Assembly (NCBI GenBank): GCA_910583605.1
Contig: CAJTXN010000005.1
Span: 1 to 64,000 of the forward strand
Length of the DNA: 64,000 nt
Direction of reading: 5' to 3'
Source of the DNA: an uncultured Lachnospiraceae bacterium
GTDB lineage: Bacteria > Bacillota > Clostridia > Lachnospirales > Lachnospiraceae
A model generated the notes under the pieces. It was not told the DNA's origin, ran no database searches, and worked only from the letters and a program-made list of their open reading frames with translations. The position numbers were made by a program, and so were the translations under genes. Positions within the stretch are counted from its first letter, which is position 1, and each line of letters opens with the position of its first letter. This document shows, piece by piece, positions 9,017 to 16,834 of the stretch.

Positions 9017-10114
9017 TTATAAGTTAACCGGCAATATCAGATAAATATATGACTGTTCCTCGTTTCTTATAAAACAAGGTGCTTTTGAGTTCAGAAGATA
9101 AATTGTAATTTCCTCGTCATCAATGACTCTTAAAGCATCCAATAAAAATCTTGGATTAAATCCAATTACAATATCTTTACCCTCTTTGGATATAATAATA
9201 TTTTCATTCATGGATCCCATCATGGAATTAATTTTTAATTCCAGTTCCCCATCCTGAATGTTAATAACGATTGGACGCTTATCTCCTTCTTTAATCAAAA
9301 GTGTGGCCCTGTCAATACATTCCAGAAACTCTCTCTTATTTACATTTATTTTTGTTTCATAATCGGAAGAAAGCATCTGATTTATCTTAAAATATTCTCC
9401 TTCAATGAGCCGGGATACCACCACTGTTTTATCAAATTCAAATACGATATGATTGGATGTAAAGAAAATTCTAACTTCATCATCATTCCCTCCGGTAAGA
9501 ATCTTACAGATTTCGTTCAATGTCTTTCCCGGTACGATCACACTGATATCATCAAACGAATCCTTTAACTCGATTTTACGGATGGAAATTCTGTGTCCGT
9601 CCAAAGATACAACTTTCAATTCATTTCCTTTAATCTCAAAAAGTTCACCCGTCATTATTTTATTGTTATCATTGTCAGCAATGGAAAAGATGGTTTGTCT
9701 TATGGTTTCCTTTAAAGTAAACTGGGATAAAAAGATAAATTTATCTTTTTCAATCAACGGAAGATAAGAAAAATCTTCTCCGCTTTTTCCCGGTATAACA
9801 AATTTTGCTTTTTCACTTGTAATGACCATCTGATAATTATTGTCTGTTTCAATTACTATTTCGCTGTCAGGAAGTTTTCTTACAATATCGGAAAATATCT
9901 TTGCTTCTATTGCAATCTGTCCCTTATCCAATATTTCTCCGTTTACTATGGTTTCAATACCAAGTTCCATATCGTTAGCCGTAAATTTTATTTCATTCGT
10001 GGTTGCATCGATCAGTATACATTCCAGTATAGTCATGGTTGTTTTAGAAGGAACAGCTTTTAATACTATATTAACAGCACCTGCTAAATCCGATTTTTTA
10101 AAAATAAGCTTCAT
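9017..10114 (-). CDS. dnaN: DNA polymerase III beta subunit (sliding clamp)
   Basis: A 365-residue clamp that tethers the replicase to DNA and serves as a docking platform for other replication and repair proteins. Length and the three-domain pattern fit the family, with the typical start MKLIFKKSDLAGAV and the C-terminal YLILPVNL. The frame continues upstream to 10213 with a poly-Leu stretch, but the ATG at 10114 has AAAGGAGT at ideal distance and is the conserved start. It follows dnaA across a 312-bp spacer that contains an isolated DnaA box. Confidence 0.97.
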   Translation of the reverse strand: MKLIFKKSDLAGAVNIVLKAVPSKTTMTILECILIDATTNEIKFTANDMELGIETIVNGEILDKGQIAIEAKIFSDIVRKLPDSEIVIETDNNYQMVITSEKAKFVIPGKSGEDFSYLPLIEKDKFIFLSQFTLKETIRQTIFSIADNDNNKIMTGELFEIKGNELKVVSLDGHRISIRKIELKDSFDDISVIVPGKTLNEICKILTGGNDDEVRIFFTSNHIVFEFDKTVVVSRLIEGEYFKINQMLSSDYETKINVNKREFLECIDRATLLIKEGDKRPIVINIQDGELELKINSMMGSMNENIIISKEGKDIVIGFNPRFLLDALRVIDDEEITIYLLNSKAPCFIRNEEQSYIYLILPVNL

Positions 10115-10426
10115 GTGTGAAAAACTCCTTTCCGCAGAAAACATATAAAATAAATATAAAAGATTTAATAGTAGTAGTAATAAGGGATGTGAATTTGTTG
10201 AAATGTAGTTCAAACCCTTGAAATAGAAGAATTCTAAAAAAGGATAAGCTTGTTTAACAACTGTTATTTTGATATGGACAAGTTCATGTTTTTTAACAAG
10301 TCAGATATTACTTAAAAATTATTCACATCAAATTCACCCTTTATAAACAGTTTATATACATAAAAAGATTTATTATTAGGTTAATGTAATTTGGTTTTAT
10401 ATATAAATAAGAAGATAGTAAAATTA
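10115..10426. other. dnaA-dnaN intergenic region, possible second part of the origin
   Basis: This 312-bp non-coding stretch holds one good DnaA box, TTATTCACA, at 10319-10327, and a very AT-rich block at about 10340-10426. In B. subtilis the origin is bipartite, with a box cluster upstream of dnaA and the unwinding element downstream of it; the same division of labour is plausible here. No clear dnaN promoter could be picked out. Confidence 0.45.
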
Positions 10427-11803
10427 TCAATTTGGTAAAAGTTTTTTCTTAAGTACTTCAACCGCATTCTTAATCTGGTCGTTTGTATCCATTAAAGAAA
10501 CCACTTTTTCATAACCATGCATTACGGTTGAATGGTCCTTGCCGCCAAGAAGTTGTCCGATAGCCGAAAAGGAATCCTCGGTTAATTCTCGGCAGAGATA
10601 CATTACAATTTGCCTCGGGATTACAATATTCTGGCTTTTTTTCTTAGAGGTTAAGTCGGTTGCCGCAATATTAAAGTGTTCGGCAACAATCTGAATAATA
10701 AGCTGGCTGGTAATCTCATTGTTTGCATTGGGGGAAATGGAATCTTTCAAAACTTCTTTTGCTAATTCTATATCCATTTTCAGAGGTGAAATTTTAGAGT
10801 ATGCCACAACCTTTGTAAGGGCACCTTCTAATTCTCTGATATTGCTGACGATATTATTTGCTATGTATTGAAGAATTTCATTATCAATATCATATCCTTC
10901 CAGTTCCGCCTTTTTTTGTAAGATTGCCATACGAGTTTCATATTCAGGAGAAGAAATATCAACGGACAAACCCCAGTCAAAACGGGAGCGCAGCCGCTCT
11001 TCCAATGTTGTCATATCTTTTGGAGGTTTATCTGATGAAATAACAATCTGTTTTTTGGCACCGTATAAGTCATTAAATGTATGAAAAAATTCTTCCTGGC
11101 ATCGTTCTTTTCCTATTATAAATTGAATATCATCAATCAGGAGCACATCAATATTACGGTATTTATTTCTAAATTCCATGACTGCATTCTGATTTTCATT
11201 ACGAATGACATTGATCAGTTCATTTGTAAAAGTTTCGCTTGTTACATAGAGAACTTTTGCATTTTCATTATGTTCTAATATGTAATGGGCAATGGAATGC
11301 ATTAAATGTGTTTTTCCAAGACCAACGCCTCCGTATAAAAACAGAGGATTACAGATTTCTCCCGGCGCTTCCGCAACTTTTAGTGCATATGCCTGTGCAA
11401 AATTATTGCTTCCGCCGACAACGAAGGTATCAAATGTATATCTTGGATTTAAATTTGCCTCCTGTATTCGTGAATTCAAAGCAGGATTATCAGATTTCAT
11501 ATTTAAAGAGGGATCAATCTTTTTATGATTGGATTGATTGTTTGCTTCTTCCCTGGATATAAAGCAGATTTCATATGGTTCACCAAGAAATTCAGCAATC
11601 GTTACTTTGAAATATTTACTGAATCGTTTATTCATGTAAGCAACACCAATATTTTCTTCTACAATAATATATATAATATTATCTTTAATGGAACATAACT
11701 CTAATGGAACGAGCCATGTTTCAAAAGAAACATCTGAAATATCATATTCATGTTTGATATAATCTAATATTTCATTCCATTTGCTTTTTAAAATTTCTAA
11801 CAT
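10427..11803 (-). CDS. dnaA: Chromosomal replication initiator protein DnaA
   Basis: A 458-residue AAA+ initiator that binds DnaA boxes and melts the origin. Domain I starts MLEILKSKWNEIL. Walker A is GGVGLGKT (158-165), Walker B is VLLIDDIQF, and the C-terminal domain IV carries the signature GGKDHSTVMHGYEKV that contacts the box. The frame is open to 11845, but homologues begin at the ATG at 11803, with GAAAGG somewhat far upstream. It is divergent from rpmH across the DnaA-box cluster and probably autoregulated by it. Confidence 0.97.
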   Translation of the reverse strand: MLEILKSKWNEILDYIKHEYDISDVSFETWLVPLELCSIKDNIIYIIVEENIGVAYMNKRFSKYFKVTIAEFLGEPYEICFISREEANNQSNHKKIDPSLNMKSDNPALNSRIQEANLNPRYTFDTFVVGGSNNFAQAYALKVAEAPGEICNPLFLYGGVGLGKTHLMHSIAHYILEHNENAKVLYVTSETFTNELINVIRNENQNAVMEFRNKYRNIDVLLIDDIQFIIGKERCQEEFFHTFNDLYGAKKQIVISSDKPPKDMTTLEERLRSRFDWGLSVDISSPEYETRMAILQKKAELEGYDIDNEILQYIANNIVSNIRELEGALTKVVAYSKISPLKMDIELAKEVLKDSISPNANNEITSQLIIQIVAEHFNIAATDLTSKKKSQNIVIPRQIVMYLCRELTEDSFSAIGQLLGGKDHSTVMHGYEKVVSLMDTNDQIKNAVEVLKKKLLPN

Positions 11804-11855
11804 AAATAAACCATGCCTTTCTGATGCTTCTTTATATAATCGCATACACTCTTAT

Positions 11856-11884
11856 ATTTTATAACAAAATGAGTTATTTTTCAA
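11856..11884 (-). promoter_or_regulatory. Probable dnaA promoter
   Basis: On the minus strand TTGAAA (11879-11884) and TAAAAT (11856-11861) are 17 bp apart, about 55 bp before the dnaA start. The nearest DnaA boxes (11920-11949) lie just upstream, which suits autoregulation by DnaA. Confidence 0.55.
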
Positions 11885-12285
11885 TGACCAATGATTAAAA
11901 CAAATTTAATAACTGTAATTGTGGATAACTATGTGGATAAAGTGGATAACTTTTTCAAAACCTTAAAAAATCCAGAAATTAAGCCTGTTTATGATGTGGT
12001 TAAAAATAATTGTGAATAATTTAGAAAAATGTTGAAAAAAAATACCGGTAAAGTTGACAATAATTATGATGTTAATAATGTTAAAAATGAATCAACAATG
12101 TCAACAGTTGAAAAATAAGGGTTTATGATATTGATAATGAATTATATCCACAGTTATCCACAAGTTATCCACAAAATGTGGATAACTTTATGTAAAGCAT
12201 AAATTAAGTTATGTAAAGTGGATAACTGTTTTTCCGGATTTTCTGTGGATAAGTGATATAAATGCAAAATCTGCAAAAATAATTC
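11885..12285. other. oriC: DnaA-box cluster between dnaA and rpmH
   Basis: Boxes matching TTATNCACA or its complement lie at 11920-11928, 11932-11940, 12011-12019, 12154-12162, 12165-12173, 12177-12185 and 12244-12252. One-mismatch copies lie at 11941-11949, 12145-12153 and 12217-12225. They form two dense groups around an AT-rich centre. Genes diverge from this point (dnaA side minus, rpmH side plus), as expected for replication forks leaving a chromosome origin. Confidence 0.9.
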
Positions 12286-12314
12286 TTGACTTATAAATGC
12301 GAATCATCTATAAT
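12286..12314 (+). promoter_or_regulatory. rpmH promoter
   Basis: TTGACT (12286-12291) and TATAAT (12309-12314) are 17 bp apart, about 55 bp ahead of the rpmH start. The last DnaA box (12244-12252) is only about 30 bp upstream, so DnaA may influence it. Confidence 0.8.
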
Positions 12315-12368
12315 TGTAATGATATTTACCAATTTTATAAATTTAATATAAGAGGAGGTGCGTGTTCA

Positions 12369-12503
12369 ATGAAGATGACATTTCAGCCTAAAAAGAGATC
12401 AAGATCAAAAGTTCATGGTTTCAGAGCAAGAATGAGTTCTGCAAGCGGAAGAAAAGTATTAGCAGCAAGAAGAGCAAAAGGAAGAAAGAAGTTATCAGCT
12501 TAG
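12369..12503 (+). CDS. rpmH: 50S ribosomal protein L34
   Basis: A 44-residue, Arg/Lys-rich protein of the large ribosomal subunit with the full family pattern (MTFQPKKRSRSKVHGFR near the start, GRKVLAARRAKGRKKLSA at the end). The ATG at 12369 follows the strong site AGGAGGTG. It is the first gene of the conserved rpmH-rnpA-yidD-yidC-jag unit and reads away from oriC. Confidence 0.97.
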   Translation: MKMTFQPKKRSRSKVHGFRARMSSASGRKVLAARRAKGRKKLSA

Positions 12504-12530
12504 GACCGCATATTTTGTGGTCTTTTCTTC
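12504..12530 (+). terminator. Weak hairpin after rpmH
   Basis: GACCGCA (12504-12510) can pair with TGTGGTC (12516-12522), including one G-U pair, followed by TTTTCTTC. It is probably a partial terminator or processing point that keeps L34 expression above that of the downstream genes. Confidence 0.5.
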
Positions 12531-12662
12531 TATTTATTAATAATTGTCTTATAGAGTGTAATGTTTCGGATTATAAATGAAATCCGGAATATTATGCTCA
12601 ATGATAAGATCAGTTTAAATTCCTGTAATTATATAATGCTGATCATATGGCAGGAGAATTCA

Positions 12663-13007
12663 ATGAAGAATTTTAATTCATTAAAGAAGAATGAAGAGTT
12701 TAACAGAGTGTATAAGAATGGAAAATCTTATGCAAATAAAAATTTGGTAATGTATCTTGTGAAAAATGATGCCGGAAAATGTAGAATTGGTATATCAGTC
12801 AGTAAAAAAGTCGGAAATAGTGTTGTCAGACACAGGATGACCAGATTGTTAAGAGAGTGTTTCAGGTTAAATGAAGACAGGTTTAATACCAGTTTGGATA
12901 TGGTAGTAGTCGTAAGGGCATCTGCAAAAAATCTGGGTTTTTTTGAGATGCAGGATTCGTATCTGCATTTATGCAGATTACACAAAATATTAAAAGAGAT
13001 GGTGTAA
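12663..13007 (+). CDS. rnpA: Ribonuclease P protein component
   Basis: A 114-residue basic protein that assists the catalytic RNA in trimming tRNA 5' ends. The family core is visible: RIGISVSKKVGNSVVRHRMTRLLRE, a variant of the RNR motif region. The ATG at 12663 has GCAGGAGA upstream; the longer open frame back to 12561 is not needed. It partners with rpmH and yidD as in most Firmicutes, and the yidD start follows its stop by 2 bp. Confidence 0.95.
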   Translation: MKNFNSLKKNEEFNRVYKNGKSYANKNLVMYLVKNDAGKCRIGISVSKKVGNSVVRHRMTRLLRECFRLNEDRFNTSLDMVVVVRASAKNLGFFEMQDSYLHLCRLHKILKEMV

Positions 13008-13009
13008 CT

Positions 13010-13264
13010 TTGAAGATTGTCAGGAGTATTTTTAGAACAATATCGAATATATTAAAATGTTTTTTCATCCAGTGTATTCAGTTTTACCGAAAGTATTTAT
13101 CCGCACGGAAGAAAACCATACATTGCAGATATATACCCACATGTTCACAATATGCGTTGGAAGCAATTGAAAAATATGGACCCTTCAAAGGTACGTATTT
13201 GGCTTTAAAAAGAATTTTAAGATGCAACCCGTTTTCAAAAGGTGGGGTTGATCCTGTACCATAG
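13010..13264 (+). CDS. yidD: Membrane protein insertion efficiency factor YidD
   Basis: An 84-residue protein with the YidD core: FYRKYLSARK, then CRYIPTCSQYALEAIEKYGPFKGTYLALKRILRCNPFSKGGVDPVP. It has a short amphipathic N-terminus and assists YidC-dependent insertion of membrane proteins. I take the TTG at 13010 as start, since the rnpA stop ends at 13007 and an upstream ATG would overlap rnpA deeply. yidC begins 18 bp later. Confidence 0.92.
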   Translation: MKIVRSIFRTISNILKCFFIQCIQFYRKYLSARKKTIHCRYIPTCSQYALEAIEKYGPFKGTYLALKRILRCNPFSKGGVDPVP

Positions 13265-13282
13265 TCAAGGAGAAAAATATAT

Positions 13283-14689
13283 ATGTTTAATTTTATTTTA
13301 ACACAGAATAGTACGCCGATCATTGGCTGGTGTGCTTCGTTGCTTGGAAAGGTAATGGAATGGTTATATGTATTTTTCAATTTCATTGGGATTGAAAATA
13401 TCGGCTTATGTATAATATTTTTTACTCTTATCATTAAGCTTTTAATGTTTCCGTTAACAATAAAGCAGCAGAAATTTTCAAAATTATCTACTTTGATGAA
13501 TCCGGAATTACAGGAAATTCAGAAAAAGTATAAGGGTAAAAGGGACAATGAGTCCATGATGAAAATGCAGGAGGAAACTTCAGCAGTTTATAAAAAGTAT
13601 GGTACATCACCTACCGGCAGTTGTCTTCAGCTGTTAATACAGATGCCTATATTATTTTCGCTGTATTATATCATCAGTAATGTTCCTGCTTATGTTCCAC
13701 AGGTTAAGGATTATTATGAAGATGTCAGTCATAATATTGTAGTTGATTATGATTATTTTGAATTTATGAATCAGGCATATGATGACTATGTAAAGAAAGA
13801 CGGAGATGAAGATAAATATAAATATATAGATGATATGCTGGATTCATTTTCAAAAATTACCGATAAAAAGGTAATTGACGTATTGGCAAGATATTCTACG
13901 GAACAGTGGAATAATCTGAGGGATTCTTATGAGAATTTCGGTGAGCTGGCGACGGATTTATCGGTTGTTACGGATGAGGAATGGGATAAGCTCTTAGATG
14001 GAATCAGTAATGAAGATAAAAAGAAAAAAATAGAAAAGTTTATAGAAGAGAAGATATCAAAAGAAACAGAAATTGCTATAATTGACAAAGAATTTGATGA
14101 TAAAGCAGAAGAAGTAACTGTCAGTGAAAAGAAGATAATGAAAATTAATGAGTTTGGTCCGATTAACCTCAGTCAGTCTCCAAGCGTGGTAATGGGATGG
14201 GCTGTATTAATACCAATCTTATGTTTTCTGACACAGTGGTTCAGTTCAAAACTGGTTATGGGTGCCAATAAAGAACAGATGGCGGATAATCCTATGGGAA
14301 ATTCAATGAAGGTAATGAATGTGGTGTTACCGTTGATGTCTGCATTTATTTCGTTGTCAGTTCCTGCCGGTTTAGGCTTATACTGGGTATGCAACGGTGT
14401 GTTCCAGATTATTCAGCAGGTGGGCGTAAATGCTTATTTTAAGACTGTAGACGTCAATGACATTATTAAGAATAATGTTGAAAAAATGAATAAGAAATTG
14501 GAAAAAAGAGGTATTGATCCAAATAAGGTTGCATCTTTCGCTTCCACGAATACTAAAAATATTAACAGTAAAACTAATGTAAAACAAAATAACACGGTTT
14601 CTAATAATGCGAACAGGAAATATAAAGCCGGAAGTATGGCAGCAAAAGCAAATATGGTAAAAGAATTTAACGATAAAAACAGAAAGTAG
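13283..14689 (+). CDS. yidC: Membrane protein insertase YidC/SpoIIIJ
   Basis: A 468-residue insertase of the Oxa1/Alb3 family. The first core helix (about residues 40-58, GLCIIFFTLIIKLLMFPL) is followed by the cytosolic coiled coil (KQQKFSKLSTLMNPELQEIQKKY) and the second helix with PILFSLYYIISNVP. A hydrophilic, charged insert of roughly 130 residues (about 150-285) precedes the last helices, making it longer than Bacillus SpoIIIJ. The groove arginine of characterised YidC proteins appears as lysine (K52). There is no lipobox cysteine. The C-terminal tail is Asn/Lys-rich. Confidence 0.95.
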   Translation: MFNFILTQNSTPIIGWCASLLGKVMEWLYVFFNFIGIENIGLCIIFFTLIIKLLMFPLTIKQQKFSKLSTLMNPELQEIQKKYKGKRDNESMMKMQEETSAVYKKYGTSPTGSCLQLLIQMPILFSLYYIISNVPAYVPQVKDYYEDVSHNIVVDYDYFEFMNQAYDDYVKKDGDEDKYKYIDDMLDSFSKITDKKVIDVLARYSTEQWNNLRDSYENFGELATDLSVVTDEEWDKLLDGISNEDKKKKIEKFIEEKISKETEIAIIDKEFDDKAEEVTVSEKKIMKINEFGPINLSQSPSVVMGWAVLIPILCFLTQWFSSKLVMGANKEQMADNPMGNSMKVMNVVLPLMSAFISLSVPAGLGLYWVCNGVFQIIQQVGVNAYFKTVDVNDIIKNNVEKMNKKLEKRGIDPNKVASFASTNTKNINSKTNVKQNNTVSNNANRKYKAGSMAAKANMVKEFNDKNRK

Positions 14690-14698
14690 GGTATAGTT

Positions 14699-15322
14699 AT
14701 GGAGTTTTTGGAATTTACCGGAAAAACAGTAGATGATGCTTTAACGGAAGCAGCTATTAAGTTAGAAACAACAAGTGATAAAATCGATTATGAAGTAATA
14801 GAGAAGGGAAGCAGCGGTATTCTCGGTTTTGGAAGTAAATTGGCAAAGATAAAGGCCAGAAAGAAAAATAATATAGAAGATATTGCTGTGGAATTTTTAA
14901 ATAAGGTTTTTAATGCCATGAATCTGGCTGTTAATATTGATGTAACGGTTAACATGGAAGATAAGATGGTTGATATTGAACTTTCAGGTGATGAGATGGG
15001 TGTCCTGATCGGTAAAAGAGGACAAACCATTGATTCCTTACAGTATCTGGTAAGTCTTGTTATCAATAAAGAGAGTGAAGATTACCTGAGAGTGAAGGTA
15101 GATACTGAAAATTACCGTGCAAGAAGAAAAACTACCCTGGAAGAACTTGCAAAAAACATTGCATATAAGGTAAAGAGAACAAAGAGAGCAGTTTCTCTGG
15201 AACCGATGAACCCGTATGAAAGAAGAATTATTCATTCGGCTTTACAGAATGATAAATATGTTACAACTAAAAGTGAAGGGGAAGAACCTTACAGACATAT
15301 TATTGTGGTATTAAAGAAATAA
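14699..15322 (+). CDS. jag: Jag/KhpB-type RNA-binding protein
   Basis: A 207-residue protein with the three expected parts: a Jag_N domain (about 1-52, EFTGKTVDDALTEA...GSSGILGFGSKLAKI), a type II KH domain with the GKRGQTIDSLQYLV loop (about 100-115), and a C-terminal R3H domain (MNPYERRIIHSALQ). Such proteins bind RNA and influence cell division and envelope synthesis in Firmicutes. It lies 10 bp behind yidC, its usual partner, and ends the operon before a hairpin. Confidence 0.93.
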   Translation: MEFLEFTGKTVDDALTEAAIKLETTSDKIDYEVIEKGSSGILGFGSKLAKIKARKKNNIEDIAVEFLNKVFNAMNLAVNIDVTVNMEDKMVDIELSGDEMGVLIGKRGQTIDSLQYLVSLVINKESEDYLRVKVDTENYRARRKTTLEELAKNIAYKVKRTKRAVSLEPMNPYERRIIHSALQNDKYVTTKSEGEEPYRHIIVVLKK

Positions 15323-15350
15323 TATGAAATTTAAATGAAGTTAAATGCGG

Positions 15351-15390
15351 TAACCCGATAAGAATATATTATTCGTATCGGGTTATTTGA
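15351..15390 (+). terminator. Rho-independent terminator after jag
   Basis: TAACCCGATA (15351-15360) pairs with TATCGGGTTA (15376-15385) as a 10-bp stem with a 15-nt loop, followed by TTTGAT. It separates the rpmH-jag unit from mnmE. Confidence 0.7.
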
Positions 15391-15430
15391 TATATATAGG
15401 TGATTCAGAAAGGAAAGGTGTGATGAAACA

Positions 15431-16810
15431 GTGTATCGAAGTGAAACCATAGCTGCCATATCAACAGCAATGACGAATTCCGGTATTGGAATTATCAGAA
15501 TCAGCGGTAATGAGGCCATTGATATAGCAGATGAGATATTTATATCCGTGAAGAAGGGTAAGAAAATAAAAAATATGGCAAGCCATACGGTTCATTATGG
15601 AAATATAGCTGATAACGGGAAAATTATTGATGAAGTTTTATTGATCGTAATGAAAGCACCGAATACCTATACCAGGGAAGATGTTGTAGAGATTAACTGT
15701 CATGGCGGTGTGTTTGTGACAAAGAAGATATTGGAACTGGTACTTAAGAAAGGGGCAAGATGTGCTGAGCCGGGAGAATTTACCAGGAGAGCTTTTTTAA
15801 ACGGAAGAATAGACCTTTCACAGGCAGAAGCAGTTACGGATATCATTAATGCAAAAAATACCATGGCCCTGGATGCTTCCGTTTCACAGTTAAGGGGAGG
15901 TATCAGTGATATCATTAAACAGCAGAGAGAAAAAATCATATATCATATTGCATTTATTGAGGCAGCGTTAGATGATCCGGAACATATTGAGATTGAACAT
16001 TATGGAGATGAATTGATAATCATTGTAGAAGAAATCTTAGGTACTTTAGAATCTTTATTAAGTACTGCAGATAACGGAAAATTAATATCGGAGGGTATTA
16101 AAACGGTGATTCTCGGAAAACCAAATGCGGGTAAATCTTCATTATTAAATCGTCTTTTGCGGGAAGAGCGGGCAATCGTAACCGATGTGGCCGGAACGAC
16201 AAGGGATACATTGGAAGAAACCATGAGTCTTTCCGAAATCAATCTAAATATCATTGATACGGCCGGGATAAGGGAAACCGATGACATTGTGGAAAAAATA
16301 GGTGTGGAGCGGGCAAAAAAAATAGCAGAGGAAGCAGATCTTATAATATATGTAGTAGATACTTCTGTTCCGCTGGATGAAAATGATAAGGAAATTATAG
16401 AATTAATTTCCAATAAAAAATCAATAGTATTGTTGAATAAATCAGATTTAGAGTGTATAGTATCAGTTGATGAGATAAGACAATTAACAGATACAGAACC
16501 GATTGTGATTTCTGCAAAAGAAAATATAGGGATTCAAAATCTGGAAGAACGGATTAAGGAAATGTTTTATGAAGGTATTATTTCCTTTAATGAAGAGGTT
16601 TATATTACAAATATCCGTCATAAACAGTTATTGGCAGATGCTGCGGAAAGTTTAAAATTGGTTAAGAATAGTATTGAACAACAGTTGCCGGAAGATTTTT
16701 ATTCCATAGATTTAATGAATGCATATGAACTTTTGGGTGAAATTATTGGTGAATCCGTATCGGATGATCTGGTAAATGAAATATTCAGTAAGTTTTGCAT
16801 GGGAAAATAA
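15431..16810 (+). CDS. mnmE: tRNA modification GTPase MnmE
   Basis: A 459-residue GTPase that with MnmG installs the (carboxymethyl)aminomethyl group on U34 of certain tRNAs. The N-terminal tetrahydrofolate-binding domain contains EINCHGG. The G domain shows GKPNAGKSS (G1), DTAGIRETDD (G3) and NKSD (G4). The C-terminus ends FCMGK, the C-x-G-K motif with the catalytic cysteine. The start is a GTG at 15431, with AAAGGTG about 12 bp upstream. mnmG follows after 24 bp. Confidence 0.96.
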   Translation: MYRSETIAAISTAMTNSGIGIIRISGNEAIDIADEIFISVKKGKKIKNMASHTVHYGNIADNGKIIDEVLLIVMKAPNTYTREDVVEINCHGGVFVTKKILELVLKKGARCAEPGEFTRRAFLNGRIDLSQAEAVTDIINAKNTMALDASVSQLRGGISDIIKQQREKIIYHIAFIEAALDDPEHIEIEHYGDELIIIVEEILGTLESLLSTADNGKLISEGIKTVILGKPNAGKSSLLNRLLREERAIVTDVAGTTRDTLEETMSLSEINLNIIDTAGIRETDDIVEKIGVERAKKIAEEADLIIYVVDTSVPLDENDKEIIELISNKKSIVLLNKSDLECIVSVDEIRQLTDTEPIVISAKENIGIQNLEERIKEMFYEGIISFNEEVYITNIRHKQLLADAAESLKLVKNSIEQQLPEDFYSIDLMNAYELLGEIIGESVSDDLVNEIFSKFCMGK

Positions 16811-16834
16811 TTAAAAATTTACGGATTTGATAGA

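Noticed and set aside
10115..10213. N-terminal extension of DnaN with a poly-Leu stretch
   Set aside because: The conserved DnaN start MKLIF has a strong ribosome-binding site at 10114; the extension is AT-rich spacer read as Leu/Asn/Tyr codons.
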